NCBI GenBank assembly: GCA_030151635.1
Contig: JASLDF010000109.1
Location: 1 to 22,963 of the forward strand
Length of the DNA stretch: 22,963 nucleotides
Direction: 5' to 3'
From: Bacteroides sp.
GTDB lineage: Bacteria > Bacteroidota > Bacteroidia > Bacteroidales > Bacteroidaceae
Below the pieces are notes generated by a model. That model was given only the letters and a program-made list of their open reading frames with translations, made no database searches and was not told the origin of the DNA. Below, one piece after another: positions 8,252-15,770 of the stretch. The stretch's first letter is position 1. Every line of letters starts with the position of its first letter. The position numbers and the translations under genes are program-made.

Positions 8252-9247
8252 TTATAATCTATTTTTAGAACCTAATACGTTCTCGATTTTGTGCATGTAA
8301 AGTCTCTTCATGCTATCACGAGCTGGACCTAAGTATTTACGTGGGTCGAATTCAGCTGGGTTTTCAGCAAAAGTTTTACGAACAGCAGCAGTCATTGCAA
8401 GACGGCTATCTGAGTCGATGTTGATTTTACATACTGCAGAAGCAGCAGCTCTACGAAGTTGTTCTTCTGGGATACCGATAGCATCTTTAAGAGCACCACC
8501 AAATTTATTGATAGTAGCAACTTCTTCTTGAGGTACTGATGAAGCACCGTGAAGAACGATAGGGAAACCTGGAAGTTCTTTTTCACAACCTTCAAGAACG
8601 TCGAATTTCAATGGAGGAGGAACAAGAAGACCTTTAGCGTCACGAGTACATTGTTCTGGTGTAAATTTGTTTGCACCGTGAGATGTACCAATTGAAATAG
8701 CTAAGCTATCGCAACCTGTTTTAGTAACGAAGTCTACAACTTCTTCTGGTTTAGTATATGTGTGGCTTTCAGCAACTACATCATCTTCAACACCAGCCAA
8801 GATACCTAATTCACCTTCAACTGTTACGTCGAATTGGTGTGCGTACTCTACTACTTTTTTAGTAAGAGCTACGTTTTCAGCATATGGTAAGTGAGAACCG
8901 TCGATCATTACAGAAGAGAATCCCATGTCGATACATGATTTACATGTTTCGAATGAATCACCATGGTCTAAGTGTAAAACGATTTGTGGAGCTTTGCAAC
9001 CTAGTTCTTTTGCGTATTGTACAGCACCTTCTGCCATGTAACGAAGAAGAGTTTGGTTAGCATATGCACGTGCACCTTTTGAAACTTGTAGAATAACTGG
9101 AGAGTTAGTTTCTGAAGCAGCTTGGATAATTGCTTGAAGTTGCTCTAAGTTATTGAAGTTAAAAGCAGGAATTGCATATCCACCTTTGACAGCCTTTGCA
9201 AACATTTCTCTAGTGTTTACAAGACCTAAATCTTTGTAATTAATCAT
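8252..9247 (-). CDS. fba: Class II fructose-bisphosphate aldolase
   Basis: This cytoplasmic glycolytic and gluconeogenic enzyme interconverts fructose 1,6-bisphosphate with glyceraldehyde 3-phosphate and dihydroxyacetone phosphate, using zinc. The 331-residue product has the class II signatures: LHLDHGDS with catalytic Asp94 and zinc ligand His95, VEGELG at 143-148, GTSHG with His190, VLHGASS with His233, and the substrate-binding NIDSDSR loop (276-282). The CKSCIDMGFSSVMIDGS stretch after the first His is typical of the branch. Length is in the normal range. It stands alone, with a Bacteroides-type -7 box about 40 bp upstream and a strong terminator downstream. Codons look well biased, consistent with high expression. 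Confidence 0.96.
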   Translation of the reverse strand: MINYKDLGLVNTREMFAKAVKGGYAIPAFNFNNLEQLQAIIQAASETNSPVILQVSKGARAYANQTLLRYMAEGAVQYAKELGCKAPQIVLHLDHGDSFETCKSCIDMGFSSVMIDGSHLPYAENVALTKKVVEYAHQFDVTVEGELGILAGVEDDVVAESHTYTKPEEVVDFVTKTGCDSLAISIGTSHGANKFTPEQCTRDAKGLLVPPPLKFDVLEGCEKELPGFPIVLHGASSVPQEEVATINKFGGALKDAIGIPEEQLRRAAASAVCKINIDSDSRLAMTAAVRKTFAENPAEFDPRKYLGPARDSMKRLYMHKIENVLGSKNRL

Positions 9248-9287
9248 TTTGTTTAAAAGTTTATTGTTAGTGAATTTTAATTCTATG

Positions 9288-9295
9288 CAAAAGTA
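9288..9295 (-). promoter_or_regulatory. Putative -7 promoter element of fba
   Basis: On the - strand TACTTTTG matches the Bacteroides -7 consensus TAnnTTTG and ends about 40 bp before the fba start. No clear -33 TTTG is visible at the usual spacing, so the call rests on the -7 box only. Confidence 0.5.
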
Positions 9296-9385
9296 AACAT
9301 AATTGTTGAAAATTGAAGCCTATATAATACATATTATAGTTTGCTCTTCGAGTTTTCAACATAAATTTATATTTTCTTCGCGCCA

Positions 9386-9409
9386 AATGTAAGTTAATTG
9401 ACTTACGTT
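9386..9409. repeat. Short dyad symmetry upstream of fba
   Basis: AATGTAAGT (9386-9394) pairs with ACTTACGTT (9401-9409) around a 6-nt centre, with one G-T pair if read as a hairpin. It lies about 90 bp upstream of the fba -7 box in an otherwise featureless AT-rich gap. It could be a protein-binding dyad; no T-run follows on either strand, which argues against a terminator. Confidence 0.35.
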
Positions 9410-9453
9410 AGGATATGAATAATTATATCCTTGATTTGGACTACAATATTAAC

Positions 9454-9495
9454 AATAAATACTGAGATTTAGTTCCCTAGTCTTTAGTATTTATT
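9454..9495 (-). terminator. Possible weak hairpin after the EEP-family gene
   Basis: AATAAATACT (9454-9463) and AGTATTTATT (9486-9495) form a perfect 10-bp but very AT-rich stem around a 22-nt loop. It begins 19 bp after the stop codon of the - strand gene ending at 9515. The low GC content and absent T-run make it a weak terminator candidate. Confidence 0.35.
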
Positions 9496-9514
9496 TATAA
9501 TCAGTTTAAATAAG

Positions 9515-10543
9515 CTACTTGTTTAAGTAGATAATCGTGGGCAGGTGGTCACTATAGCCGTTAAGCCATTGTAGACCTCCATGAGTTCTTAAAGGAGATC
9601 CTTTGTATTTGCCACTCTTTTGAAATAAGTAATCTCTTTTAAATACTTCGCAGTGTGAGTATGTGATTCCTTTTGATTTTAATAATGGTTCGGAAATAAT
9701 TATTTGGTCAAATAAGTTCCATTTACCACGATACATTAACGTACCTATACCTTTATCTTCAAGTACTTCCCACCATGGGTTATAGAAGCCTAGTTTCTTA
9801 ACTTCATTAGTAAACTTCTTAGCTCCTAATCCAGTCACAACACTTTTGTCCATCGGGTCATCATTTAAGTCGCCCATGATTATAATTTTAGCTTGACTGT
9901 CTTCTCTATATAATGAGTCTGTAATTGCTTTTACCTGGGTTGCTGCATGCATTCTTACAGGAGCATCTGCACCTCTAGATGGCCAGTGGTTTACAATAAT
10001 CGTCAATGTTTCATCAGTACCTTTAACAAGTCCTTTTACAATTAAAAAGCCTCTGGTTAAATGAACAGTATCACCTTGAAAGGGTATTGATGGTACTAGT
10101 TTGCTCTGCAAAGGCAGGAATAATTCAGGGTTATAAATAAGTGCGCAATCTATTCCTCTTTTATCAGGTCCTTCAAAGTGTACATACTGGAAGTTATCTT
10201 TTCGAAGATTAGGTTGTGAAATAAGATCTTGAAGAGTTCTGAAATTTTCTACCTCAGCTAGTCCAATAGCAATGGGACCTTCAGGAACTTCGGCTCGTCC
10301 AAGTTCTCCCAATACTTGGTCTAGATTGGTTAGTTTTGATTTATACTTATGGTAATCCCAATCTTTTCTTCCTCCAGGAAGATATTCATGGTCATTTTTG
10401 CCTTTGTCATGGTACGTGTCGAATAAATTTTCTACATTATAAAAAGCTACGGCATACTTTTGTTTATTCCCATCCTTAGCCAATATTGGGAATGCAATAA
10501 CGGCTATAAGAAGATAAAACAAGGAAAAATAGATTCTCTTCAT
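9515..10543 (-). CDS. Secreted endonuclease/exonuclease/phosphatase-fold protein
   Basis: The 342-residue product has a signal peptide (about 1-22, ending ILA) and one endonuclease/exonuclease/phosphatase (DNase I-like) domain. The metal and catalytic positions of the fold are present: Asn36 in FYNVENLF, Glu97 in LAEVEN, His186 in NHWPSR, Asp225 and Asn227 in GDLNDDP, and Asp332-His333 in GYSDHLP. The fold includes nucleases, phosphodiesterases and inositol or sphingolipid phosphatases, and the sequence does not decide between them. Close relatives in Bacteroidota are usually annotated as endonucleases. Periplasmic or surface location is inferred from the signal peptide. It is followed by fba on the same strand after 267 bp, so it is probably a single-gene unit. 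Confidence 0.88.
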   Translation of the reverse strand: MKRIYFSLFYLLIAVIAFPILAKDGNKQKYAVAFYNVENLFDTYHDKGKNDHEYLPGGRKDWDYHKYKSKLTNLDQVLGELGRAEVPEGPIAIGLAEVENFRTLQDLISQPNLRKDNFQYVHFEGPDKRGIDCALIYNPELFLPLQSKLVPSIPFQGDTVHLTRGFLIVKGLVKGTDETLTIIVNHWPSRGADAPVRMHAATQVKAITDSLYREDSQAKIIIMGDLNDDPMDKSVVTGLGAKKFTNEVKKLGFYNPWWEVLEDKGIGTLMYRGKWNLFDQIIISEPLLKSKGITYSHCEVFKRDYLFQKSGKYKGSPLRTHGGLQWLNGYSDHLPTIIYLNK

Positions 10544-10618
10544 ATTACTAAATAGTTATGTTGTCATACAAAAATCAGAATATTTAATTTAAAAGCCATT
10601 TTTATATCAATCTATTTT

Positions 10619-10647
10619 CTGTTTTAATTTAAAAACCACTATATTTG
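10619..10647 (+). promoter_or_regulatory. Promoter of the L31 gene
   Basis: TATATTTG (10640-10647) is an exact match to the Bacteroides -7 box TAnnTTTG, with a CTG at 10619-10621 in the -33 position. Transcription would start near 10655, leaving a leader of about 70 nt before the L31 start. Confidence 0.6.
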
Positions 10648-10725
10648 CACAAATAAATATTGACCATTACACTATTTTATACCAAAATAGTAACTGAAAT
10701 AATAATTTTTAATAAACAATCTGAA

Positions 10726-10980
10726 ATGAAAAAAGATATTCATCCAGAAAATTATCGTCCTGTAGCATTCAAAGATATGTCAAGTGGTGACGTGTTTTTA
10801 TCTAAATCTACTTGCAATACTAAAGAAACAATAGAATTCGAAGGTGAAACTTATCCTCTAGTGAAGTTAGAGATCTCAAGTAAATCTCACCCTTTCTATA
10901 CTGGTAAAGCTACTCTAGTAGATACAGCTGGACGTGTTGATAAGTTTATGAGCCGTTACGGTGACCGTAAGAAAAAATAA
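10726..10980 (+). CDS. rpmE2: 50S ribosomal protein L31, type B
   Basis: This large-subunit ribosomal protein is 84 residues from the start chosen here. The ATG at 10726 gives MKKDIHPENYRPVAFKD, the standard L31 N-terminus; an upstream in-frame ATG at 10660 would add 22 residues unlike the family and lies almost at the predicted transcription start. The TFVTRST-like segment is represented by VFLSKSTCNTKET, and the KISSKSHPFYTG-type motif is present as EISSKSHPFYTG. The zinc-binding CxxC of type A L31 is absent, as expected for type B, which is often made when zinc is scarce in other bacteria. The C-terminus is basic (GDRKKK). A strong terminator follows 20 bp later, so it is transcribed alone. 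Confidence 0.95.
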   Translation: MKKDIHPENYRPVAFKDMSSGDVFLSKSTCNTKETIEFEGETYPLVKLEISSKSHPFYTGKATLVDTAGRVDKFMSRYGDRKKK

Positions 10981-11000
10981 ATAAACTTTATAAAAAGTTA

Positions 11001-11038
11001 AAAAAGGAGTTCTACTGAATAAGTAGAACTCCTTTTTT
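11001..11038 (+). terminator. Rho-independent terminator of the L31 gene
   Basis: A perfect 16-bp stem (11001-11016 with 11022-11037, GGAGTTCTACT core), a 5-nt loop and a final T6 run lie 20 bp after the L31 stop. The matching A run on the left side means it may also work on the - strand. Confidence 0.92.
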
Positions 11039-11051
11039 GCATTATTATAGC

Positions 11052-11080
11052 TATGGAAATATAAATATATCATACCTTTG
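11052..11080 (+). promoter_or_regulatory. Promoter of rluF
   Basis: TACCTTTG (11073-11080) matches the -7 consensus TAnnTTTG, with TATG at 11052-11055 near the -33 position. It lies about 60 bp upstream of the chosen rluF start and just after the L31 terminator. Confidence 0.55.
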
Positions 11081-11141
11081 CAGTCAAATCAATTGTGTTC
11101 AGTTGATAATTATAAAAAGCGATTTAAGGAAAAAACTAATC

Positions 11142-12104
11142 ATGGAATATAGATTAAATAAATTCATCAGTAATTCAGGTTACTGTTCTAGACGAGAAGC
11201 AGATAAACTCATCAATGAAGGAAAGGTTAAAATCAATGGAAGAGTAGCGAGCCTAGGAGATAAAGTTTTTCCTAAGCAAAGGGTTACTGTGGAAGGACAT
11301 CTCATAATGCATGATGTAGAGCCTGTGTACATTGCTTTTAATAAACCTACTGGAATTGTAAGTACAACAGATCCTGCGGAGAAAGCAAACATTGTTGATT
11401 ATGTTTGTCATGAAGAACGTATTTTTCCTATTGGGCGATTAGATAAAGACTCTCAAGGTCTTATTCTTATGACTAACGATGGTGATATCGTAAACAAAAT
11501 TCTACGTGTGGGTAACAACCACGAGAAGATTTATAATGTAACTGTAGATCGTCCAATTACTGACGAGTTTATTGAAAAAATGGAAAATGGGGTACCTATC
11601 CTTGACCGTGTAACTCGTAAATGTCGCATTAAGAAAATTAACCCAAATACATTCGAAATTGCACTAACACAAGGTTTAAATAGACAAATTCGTCGTATGT
11701 GTACCTATTTTGATTACGAAGTATTGAGCTTACAACGTACTCAAGTTATGAATATTCAATTGGGTAAATTAGGACTTGGTACGTATCGTGACTTGAATCC
11801 TAGTGAGTTAGAAGTGCTTTTTCAAATGTTAGAAGACTCTGATAACAGTGCGAAGGTTAGAGGTGGTGCAAATAGCAATCGTCGTATTAATCAAGAACTT
11901 AAATTATTAGATATTCGTAGCGATCACCGTATGGGCGGTCTTAATGCGAAAAATAGAGCAGCTACTAAAGATAAAAAGAAAGTGTATACGGGTCCCAAAG
12001 CGGAAAGTGATACGACCACTTTTAGACATAAAAAGAAATCTACAGGAGCTGGTCCTAGAATTGGCAAAAGTAGACCTAGTAAATTCAAAAAATCTCATCG
12101 TTAA
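11142..12104 (+). CDS. rluF: 23S rRNA pseudouridine synthase, RluF type
   Basis: The enzyme isomerises a uridine of 23S rRNA to pseudouridine (U2604 in E. coli for RluF). The start at 11142 gives MEYRLNKFISNSGYCSRREA, the beginning of an S4 RNA-binding domain (about 2-60). An upstream in-frame ATG at 11037 lies inside the preceding terminator and upstream of the predicted promoter, so it is rejected. The catalytic GRLDKDSQGL motif places the nucleophile at Asp101. The VDRPITDEFIEKMENGVPIL and QGLNRQIRRMC stretches match RluF better than RluB or RsuA. A basic, low-complexity tail of about 70 residues rich in Lys, Arg and Ser follows the catalytic domain and probably helps RNA binding. Confidence 0.92.
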   Translation: MEYRLNKFISNSGYCSRREADKLINEGKVKINGRVASLGDKVFPKQRVTVEGHLIMHDVEPVYIAFNKPTGIVSTTDPAEKANIVDYVCHEERIFPIGRLDKDSQGLILMTNDGDIVNKILRVGNNHEKIYNVTVDRPITDEFIEKMENGVPILDRVTRKCRIKKINPNTFEIALTQGLNRQIRRMCTYFDYEVLSLQRTQVMNIQLGKLGLGTYRDLNPSELEVLFQMLEDSDNSAKVRGGANSNRRINQELKLLDIRSDHRMGGLNAKNRAATKDKKKVYTGPKAESDTTTFRHKKKSTGAGPRIGKSRPSKFKKSHR

Positions 12105-12134
12105 CTGGTTAATCTAGGCTTGTCCTATTGATAC

Positions 12135-12190
12135 ACATATAAATTAAAGGTCCACATACAGAATTGTATGTGGACCTTTAATTTATATGT
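12135..12190. terminator. Perfect 25-bp inverted repeat, bidirectional terminator
   Basis: The arms 12135-12159 and 12166-12190 are exact reverse complements over 25 bp with a 6-nt loop; the GC-rich part is GGTCCACATAC. T-rich sequence flanks the stem on both strands. It lies 30 bp after rluF and also faces the convergent LRR gene, so it can stop transcription from both sides. Confidence 0.85.
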
Positions 12191-12290
12191 TAATTTTATA
12201 TTGTGTAATATGACCAAACTTTTTCTAGTTTAAGAAAATATGTACTTGTGATTTGCCCCAATCTTTATGGCATAAACAGATAACCTCTTC

Positions 12291-12328
12291 CTTACTAAGA
12301 TAACTCAAGCTTCTTACTAAGATAACTC
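12291..12328. repeat. 16-bp tandem direct repeat, 22-bp period
   Basis: CTTACTAAGATAACTC occurs at 12291-12306 and again, identical, at 12313-12328. A weaker third copy (cagataacctc) may precede it near 12277. It lies downstream of the LRR gene's stop codon in the 229-bp gap between that gene and the rluF terminator. The gap holds nothing else recognisable. The function is unknown. Confidence 0.6.
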
Positions 12329-12419
12329 TGTCTTCTTTCAAAGAGAATTTATTCTTCTCAGTAACATAGAATTCTGTTTAACATAGATTGTTAATCTTCT
12401 CAAGTTTGCAGTTTTCTTT

Positions 12420-13472
12420 TTAATTCTTAAATAGAAATTTATTTTCATTATTATACCCAAATATGCTATCTCCAATATTGACAAGTCTATTTGAAACCAC
12501 AACAGTATTTAGTCTTTGACAATCGCTAAATGCTCCCTCTTCTATATCACTCACGTTTAGAGGAAGATTAATAATAGGTCCTAATCGATTACAGTTTTCA
12601 AAAGCTCGAAGTCCAATTTTATTTAAACCAGAGGGTAATTGAATGGATATTAAATTTACTTTTTGTGCAAACGTGTATTCTGGAAGATATTCAATATCTG
12701 TTTCTTTAAGATTTACACGAATTAAATTAGGCATATAATCTCTAATAACTTTTAAATCAGATAGCTTTACTGGGCCACTAATGGTCAGATAGTTGATGCT
12801 TTTAGCTTGTTGTCCACTTCTAGATAATGCATTTTCCAGACCAATATTTGCATTGAGTTTTAAATGGACTGATACAGGTTCACTATCAATAATCACAAAT
12901 GATTCCCACTCTTCATTATGTTGAAATTTATCTTTGGTTCCTGGAGTAACAAAAATAGCAGTTTGTTGAGCTGCTAAAGCATTAGTCCCCAATGTTGGTG
13001 GTGTAGAAGATTGGATAACAATCATTTCTAAATTTTGACAATTAGAGAAAGCATGTTTACCTATTGATTTTACTTCTTTAGGAAGAATTACTTTTCTAAG
13101 TGTTTTAGATCCTTCAGCAGTATAATCTGTATAGGTAGAAAAAGCATATGCTGGAATAGAATTGTTTTGATACATTTGAACCCGATGTCCAGCAGTACCA
13201 TTTTTTCCCAGGTAATTTCGAATAAAAACACCTGAAAGATCTAGTATTTCTAAATTCTTAAAATGAACTTTTAAAGCTTGAAAATCAACGGCATTCATTG
13301 TACCCTGGATAGTTAGGTTTTTTACGTCATTTGCTTCTTGAATGGAAATAACGGATAAAAGAGTTCCTACTCGGTTTAGTTTTACAGTTCTTGTAGACTT
13401 GTTTAGTCCAAAAACAAGTGTAGGCGAAAGCATGAGTATAAGCATACTCATGACTTTAATTTTTTTCATCAT
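12420..13472 (-). CDS. Secreted BspA-type leucine-rich repeat protein
   Basis: The 350-residue product has a signal peptide (about 1-22, ending VFG) and two blocks of BspA/LRR_5 repeats, about 49-165 and 225-335. Each block starts with a 'NLTIQG' or 'YLTISG' strand and a DFQALK/DLKVIRDY segment, and contains repeats such as VILPKEVKSIGKHAFSNCQN and LPSGLNKIGLRAFENCNR. Such proteins are surface or secreted adhesins or binding proteins in Bacteroidota and protozoa; the ligand here is unknown. The C-terminus ends abruptly in NENKFLFKN with no sorting domain or anchor. It lies 39 bp downstream of tex on the same strand and may be co-transcribed with it. The role is not predictable from the sequence. 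Confidence 0.85.
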   Translation of the reverse strand: MMKKIKVMSMLILMLSPTLVFGLNKSTRTVKLNRVGTLLSVISIQEANDVKNLTIQGTMNAVDFQALKVHFKNLEILDLSGVFIRNYLGKNGTAGHRVQMYQNNSIPAYAFSTYTDYTAEGSKTLRKVILPKEVKSIGKHAFSNCQNLEMIVIQSSTPPTLGTNALAAQQTAIFVTPGTKDKFQHNEEWESFVIIDSEPVSVHLKLNANIGLENALSRSGQQAKSINYLTISGPVKLSDLKVIRDYMPNLIRVNLKETDIEYLPEYTFAQKVNLISIQLPSGLNKIGLRAFENCNRLGPIINLPLNVSDIEEGAFSDCQRLNTVVVSNRLVNIGDSIFGYNNENKFLFKN

Positions 13473-13511
13473 GTCAGTAGTTAGTTAAGTTTAAATATCT
13501 ATCATCTTATA

Positions 13512-15638
13512 TTAAATACCCCTTAAAGATAGTTGTATTCTTTTACGTTCCAAATCAATTCCAGAAACTTTTACCATAAGTTGTTGATGTATTGATACAT
13601 ATTTGTTTGGATCGGATACAAATTCATCGGCCATCTCGGATACATGAATCAATCCATTTTCTTTAATTCCTAGGTCCACAAATGCACCAAAATTGGTGAT
13701 ATTACCAACGATACCAGGTAGAATCATTCCTTCTTTTAAATCGTCAATAGTGCGAATATTATCATCAAACTTGAAAACTTTTATTTTTTCACGAGGATCC
13801 CTTCCAGGCTTTTGCAACTCAATTAAAATGTCTTTAAGTGTAGGAATTCCAATTGCATCTGTGATGTAATTTTCAATTTTAATTTGTTGTTGAATTTCTT
13901 TATTTGCAATAAGTTCTTGAAGTGTTACCTTTAAGTCTTTAGCCATCTTTTCAACAATAAAATAAGTCTCAGGATGTACAGCCGTGTTATCTAGAGGGTT
14001 CTTAGCATTCCTAATTCGCAAGAAACCAGCAGCTTGTTCGAACGTTTTATTTCCCATTCTAGCTACTTTAAGTAATTCTTTTCGGGAAGCATATCCGCCA
14101 TTTTCTTTTCTGTAATCAACAATGTTTTGTGCCAATTGAGGACCTAATCCAGAAACATAAGTAAGCAAATATTTGCTTGCTGTATTTAAGTCTACTCCCA
14201 CAGTATTAACACAGTTAACTACAGTCTGATCAAGTGCATTTTTTAATTTTGTTTGGTCAACATCTTTTTGATATTGCCCAACCCCAATTGATTGAGGATC
14301 TATTTTAACCAATTCGGCAAGTGGATCCATTAATCGCCTTGCAATTGATACCGATCCACGAACGGTTACATCATATTCGGGGAACTCTTCACGTGCAATT
14401 TTAGAAGCAGAATAGATGGATGCCCCTTGTTCACTCACAACAAACACTTGTAACTCGCGATCAAACCTTGTATTGGTCACAAAATGCTCTGTTTCACGAC
14501 TAGCTGTGCCGTTTCCAATTGCTATTGCATCAATTTTATAGGCTTCAACCATCTTGCGAAGTTTTGCAGCAGCTTCCGTTTTCTTATTAAGAGGAGCGTG
14601 AGGAAAGATGTTTTCATTGTGGAGTAAGTTACCTTGTGCGTCCAGACATACAACTTTACAACCTGTTCTAAATCCAGGGTCTAATCCTAAAACTCTTTTC
14701 TCTCCCAATGGAGCTGCAAGTAAGAGTTGTTTTAAATTTTCTTTAAAAACAACAATTGATTCTTCATCCGCTTTAGCTTTGCTTATGTTATTGAACTCTG
14801 TTTCAATGGCAGGTTTTAGTAGTCTTTTAAATGAATCTACTGTCGCTTGCTCTACAATGGATGAATTATATCCTTTACCTTTGATAACTTCTCTGCATAT
14901 TTTATCAATAAGGTATTCTTCATCTTGTGGTAATATATTTACTCGCAGAATATTTTCATTCTCTCCTCTTCGCATAGCTAACAGGCGATATGAAGCACAT
15001 TTCTTTAATGGCTCCTCAAAATTGAAATAATCTTGAAATTTTTCCCCTTCAGTTTCTTTTCCTTTAATTACTTTAGATTGAATTAAAGCATAGTTCTCAA
15101 AATATCTGCGAATACTATTTCTGACTGATTCGTTTTCGTTAATCCATTCAGCTATTATATCTTGAGTTCCTTTTAAGACATCTTCTTGATTTTTGTTTTT
15201 ATCATTGAAGTATTTTGTAAGGTTCTTTGAACAATCTCCATTTTGGTCTAAAAATACCGATTGAGCCAAAGGTTCAAGCCCGTTTTCTCTAGCGATTTCT
15301 GCACGAGTTCTTCTTTTGGGCTTATAGGGTAAATATAAGTCCTCTAACTGAGTAGAGTCCCATGTATTGCTAATTCTTGTTTCAAGCTCAGAGGTTAGTT
15401 TGCCCTGCTCTTCAATGGTTTTTAAAATGGTGCATTTACGTTTGTCAATTTCAATAAGTTCATTGAAATTCTTACTAATAGCTTCAATTTCTACTTCGTC
15501 TAGTCCACCGGTAGCCTCTTTCCTATATCTACTAATGAAAGGGATACTTGCTCCTTCATTAAGTAATTTAATAGTTGCTTTAACGGGTTGAATATTTAGT
15601 TGAAGATGCTTGCTTATTATGTTGTAAATTGCTTCCAT
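13512..15638 (-). CDS. tex: Tex-family S1 RNA-binding transcription accessory protein
   Basis: Tex is a cytoplasmic nucleic-acid-binding protein related to eukaryotic Spt6, acting on transcription or RNA handling; its exact role is not settled. The 708-residue product shows the standard order: an N-terminal helical region (1-190) with SIPFISRYRKEATGGLDE at 31-48, a YqgF/RNase H-like domain starting at GLDPGFRTGCK (318-328) and including GNGTASRETEHF, a helix-hairpin-helix region with NTASKYLLTYVSGLGPQLA around 485-503, and a C-terminal S1 domain (about 637-706) with GIVGNITNFGAFVDLGI. Length is normal for Bacteroidota Tex. The promoter region is shared divergently with the 5'-nucleotidase gene. 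Confidence 0.95.
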   Translation of the reverse strand: MEAIYNIISKHLQLNIQPVKATIKLLNEGASIPFISRYRKEATGGLDEVEIEAISKNFNELIEIDKRKCTILKTIEEQGKLTSELETRISNTWDSTQLEDLYLPYKPKRRTRAEIARENGLEPLAQSVFLDQNGDCSKNLTKYFNDKNKNQEDVLKGTQDIIAEWINENESVRNSIRRYFENYALIQSKVIKGKETEGEKFQDYFNFEEPLKKCASYRLLAMRRGENENILRVNILPQDEEYLIDKICREVIKGKGYNSSIVEQATVDSFKRLLKPAIETEFNNISKAKADEESIVVFKENLKQLLLAAPLGEKRVLGLDPGFRTGCKVVCLDAQGNLLHNENIFPHAPLNKKTEAAAKLRKMVEAYKIDAIAIGNGTASRETEHFVTNTRFDRELQVFVVSEQGASIYSASKIAREEFPEYDVTVRGSVSIARRLMDPLAELVKIDPQSIGVGQYQKDVDQTKLKNALDQTVVNCVNTVGVDLNTASKYLLTYVSGLGPQLAQNIVDYRKENGGYASRKELLKVARMGNKTFEQAAGFLRIRNAKNPLDNTAVHPETYFIVEKMAKDLKVTLQELIANKEIQQQIKIENYITDAIGIPTLKDILIELQKPGRDPREKIKVFKFDDNIRTIDDLKEGMILPGIVGNITNFGAFVDLGIKENGLIHVSEMADEFVSDPNKYVSIHQQLMVKVSGIDLERKRIQLSLRGI

Positions 15639-15667
15639 GTATTCGTATTAAGTTTGAATATAATCTT

Positions 15668-15675
15668 CAAAAATA
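15668..15675 (-). promoter_or_regulatory. Putative -7 promoter element of tex
   Basis: TATTTTTG on the - strand matches TAnnTTTG and ends about 30 bp upstream of the tex start. The -33 element is not clear. Confidence 0.45.
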
Positions 15676-15697
15676 CATATTAAATCTTATCATCTCT

Positions 15698-15705
15698 TAT
15701 CTTTG
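15698..15705 (+). promoter_or_regulatory. Putative -7 promoter element of the 5'-nucleotidase operon
   Basis: TATCTTTG matches TAnnTTTG, about 65 bp upstream of the start at 15771. It faces away from the tex -7 box only about 23 bp away, so the two polymerase sites overlap. Confidence 0.5.
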
Positions 15706-15770
15706 TAATAAAAGAAATTAATTGGATACCAGAATTAAACACTTGTTGATTCCTTTTAAAATCAGAAATT

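Noticed and set aside
10660..10725. Upstream ATG extending L31 by 22 residues
   Set aside because: The extension does not resemble L31 and lies almost at the predicted transcription start; the internal ATG at 10726 gives the standard N-terminus.
11037..11141. Upstream ATG extending RluF by 35 residues
   Set aside because: It lies inside the terminator of the L31 gene and upstream of the -7 box, and the S4 domain begins at the ATG at 11142.
14608..15030. 140-codon + strand open frame antisense to tex
   Set aside because: It is the mirror of a well-conserved tex coding region, Ser- and Leu-rich as antisense frames usually are, with no domain or promoter of its own.
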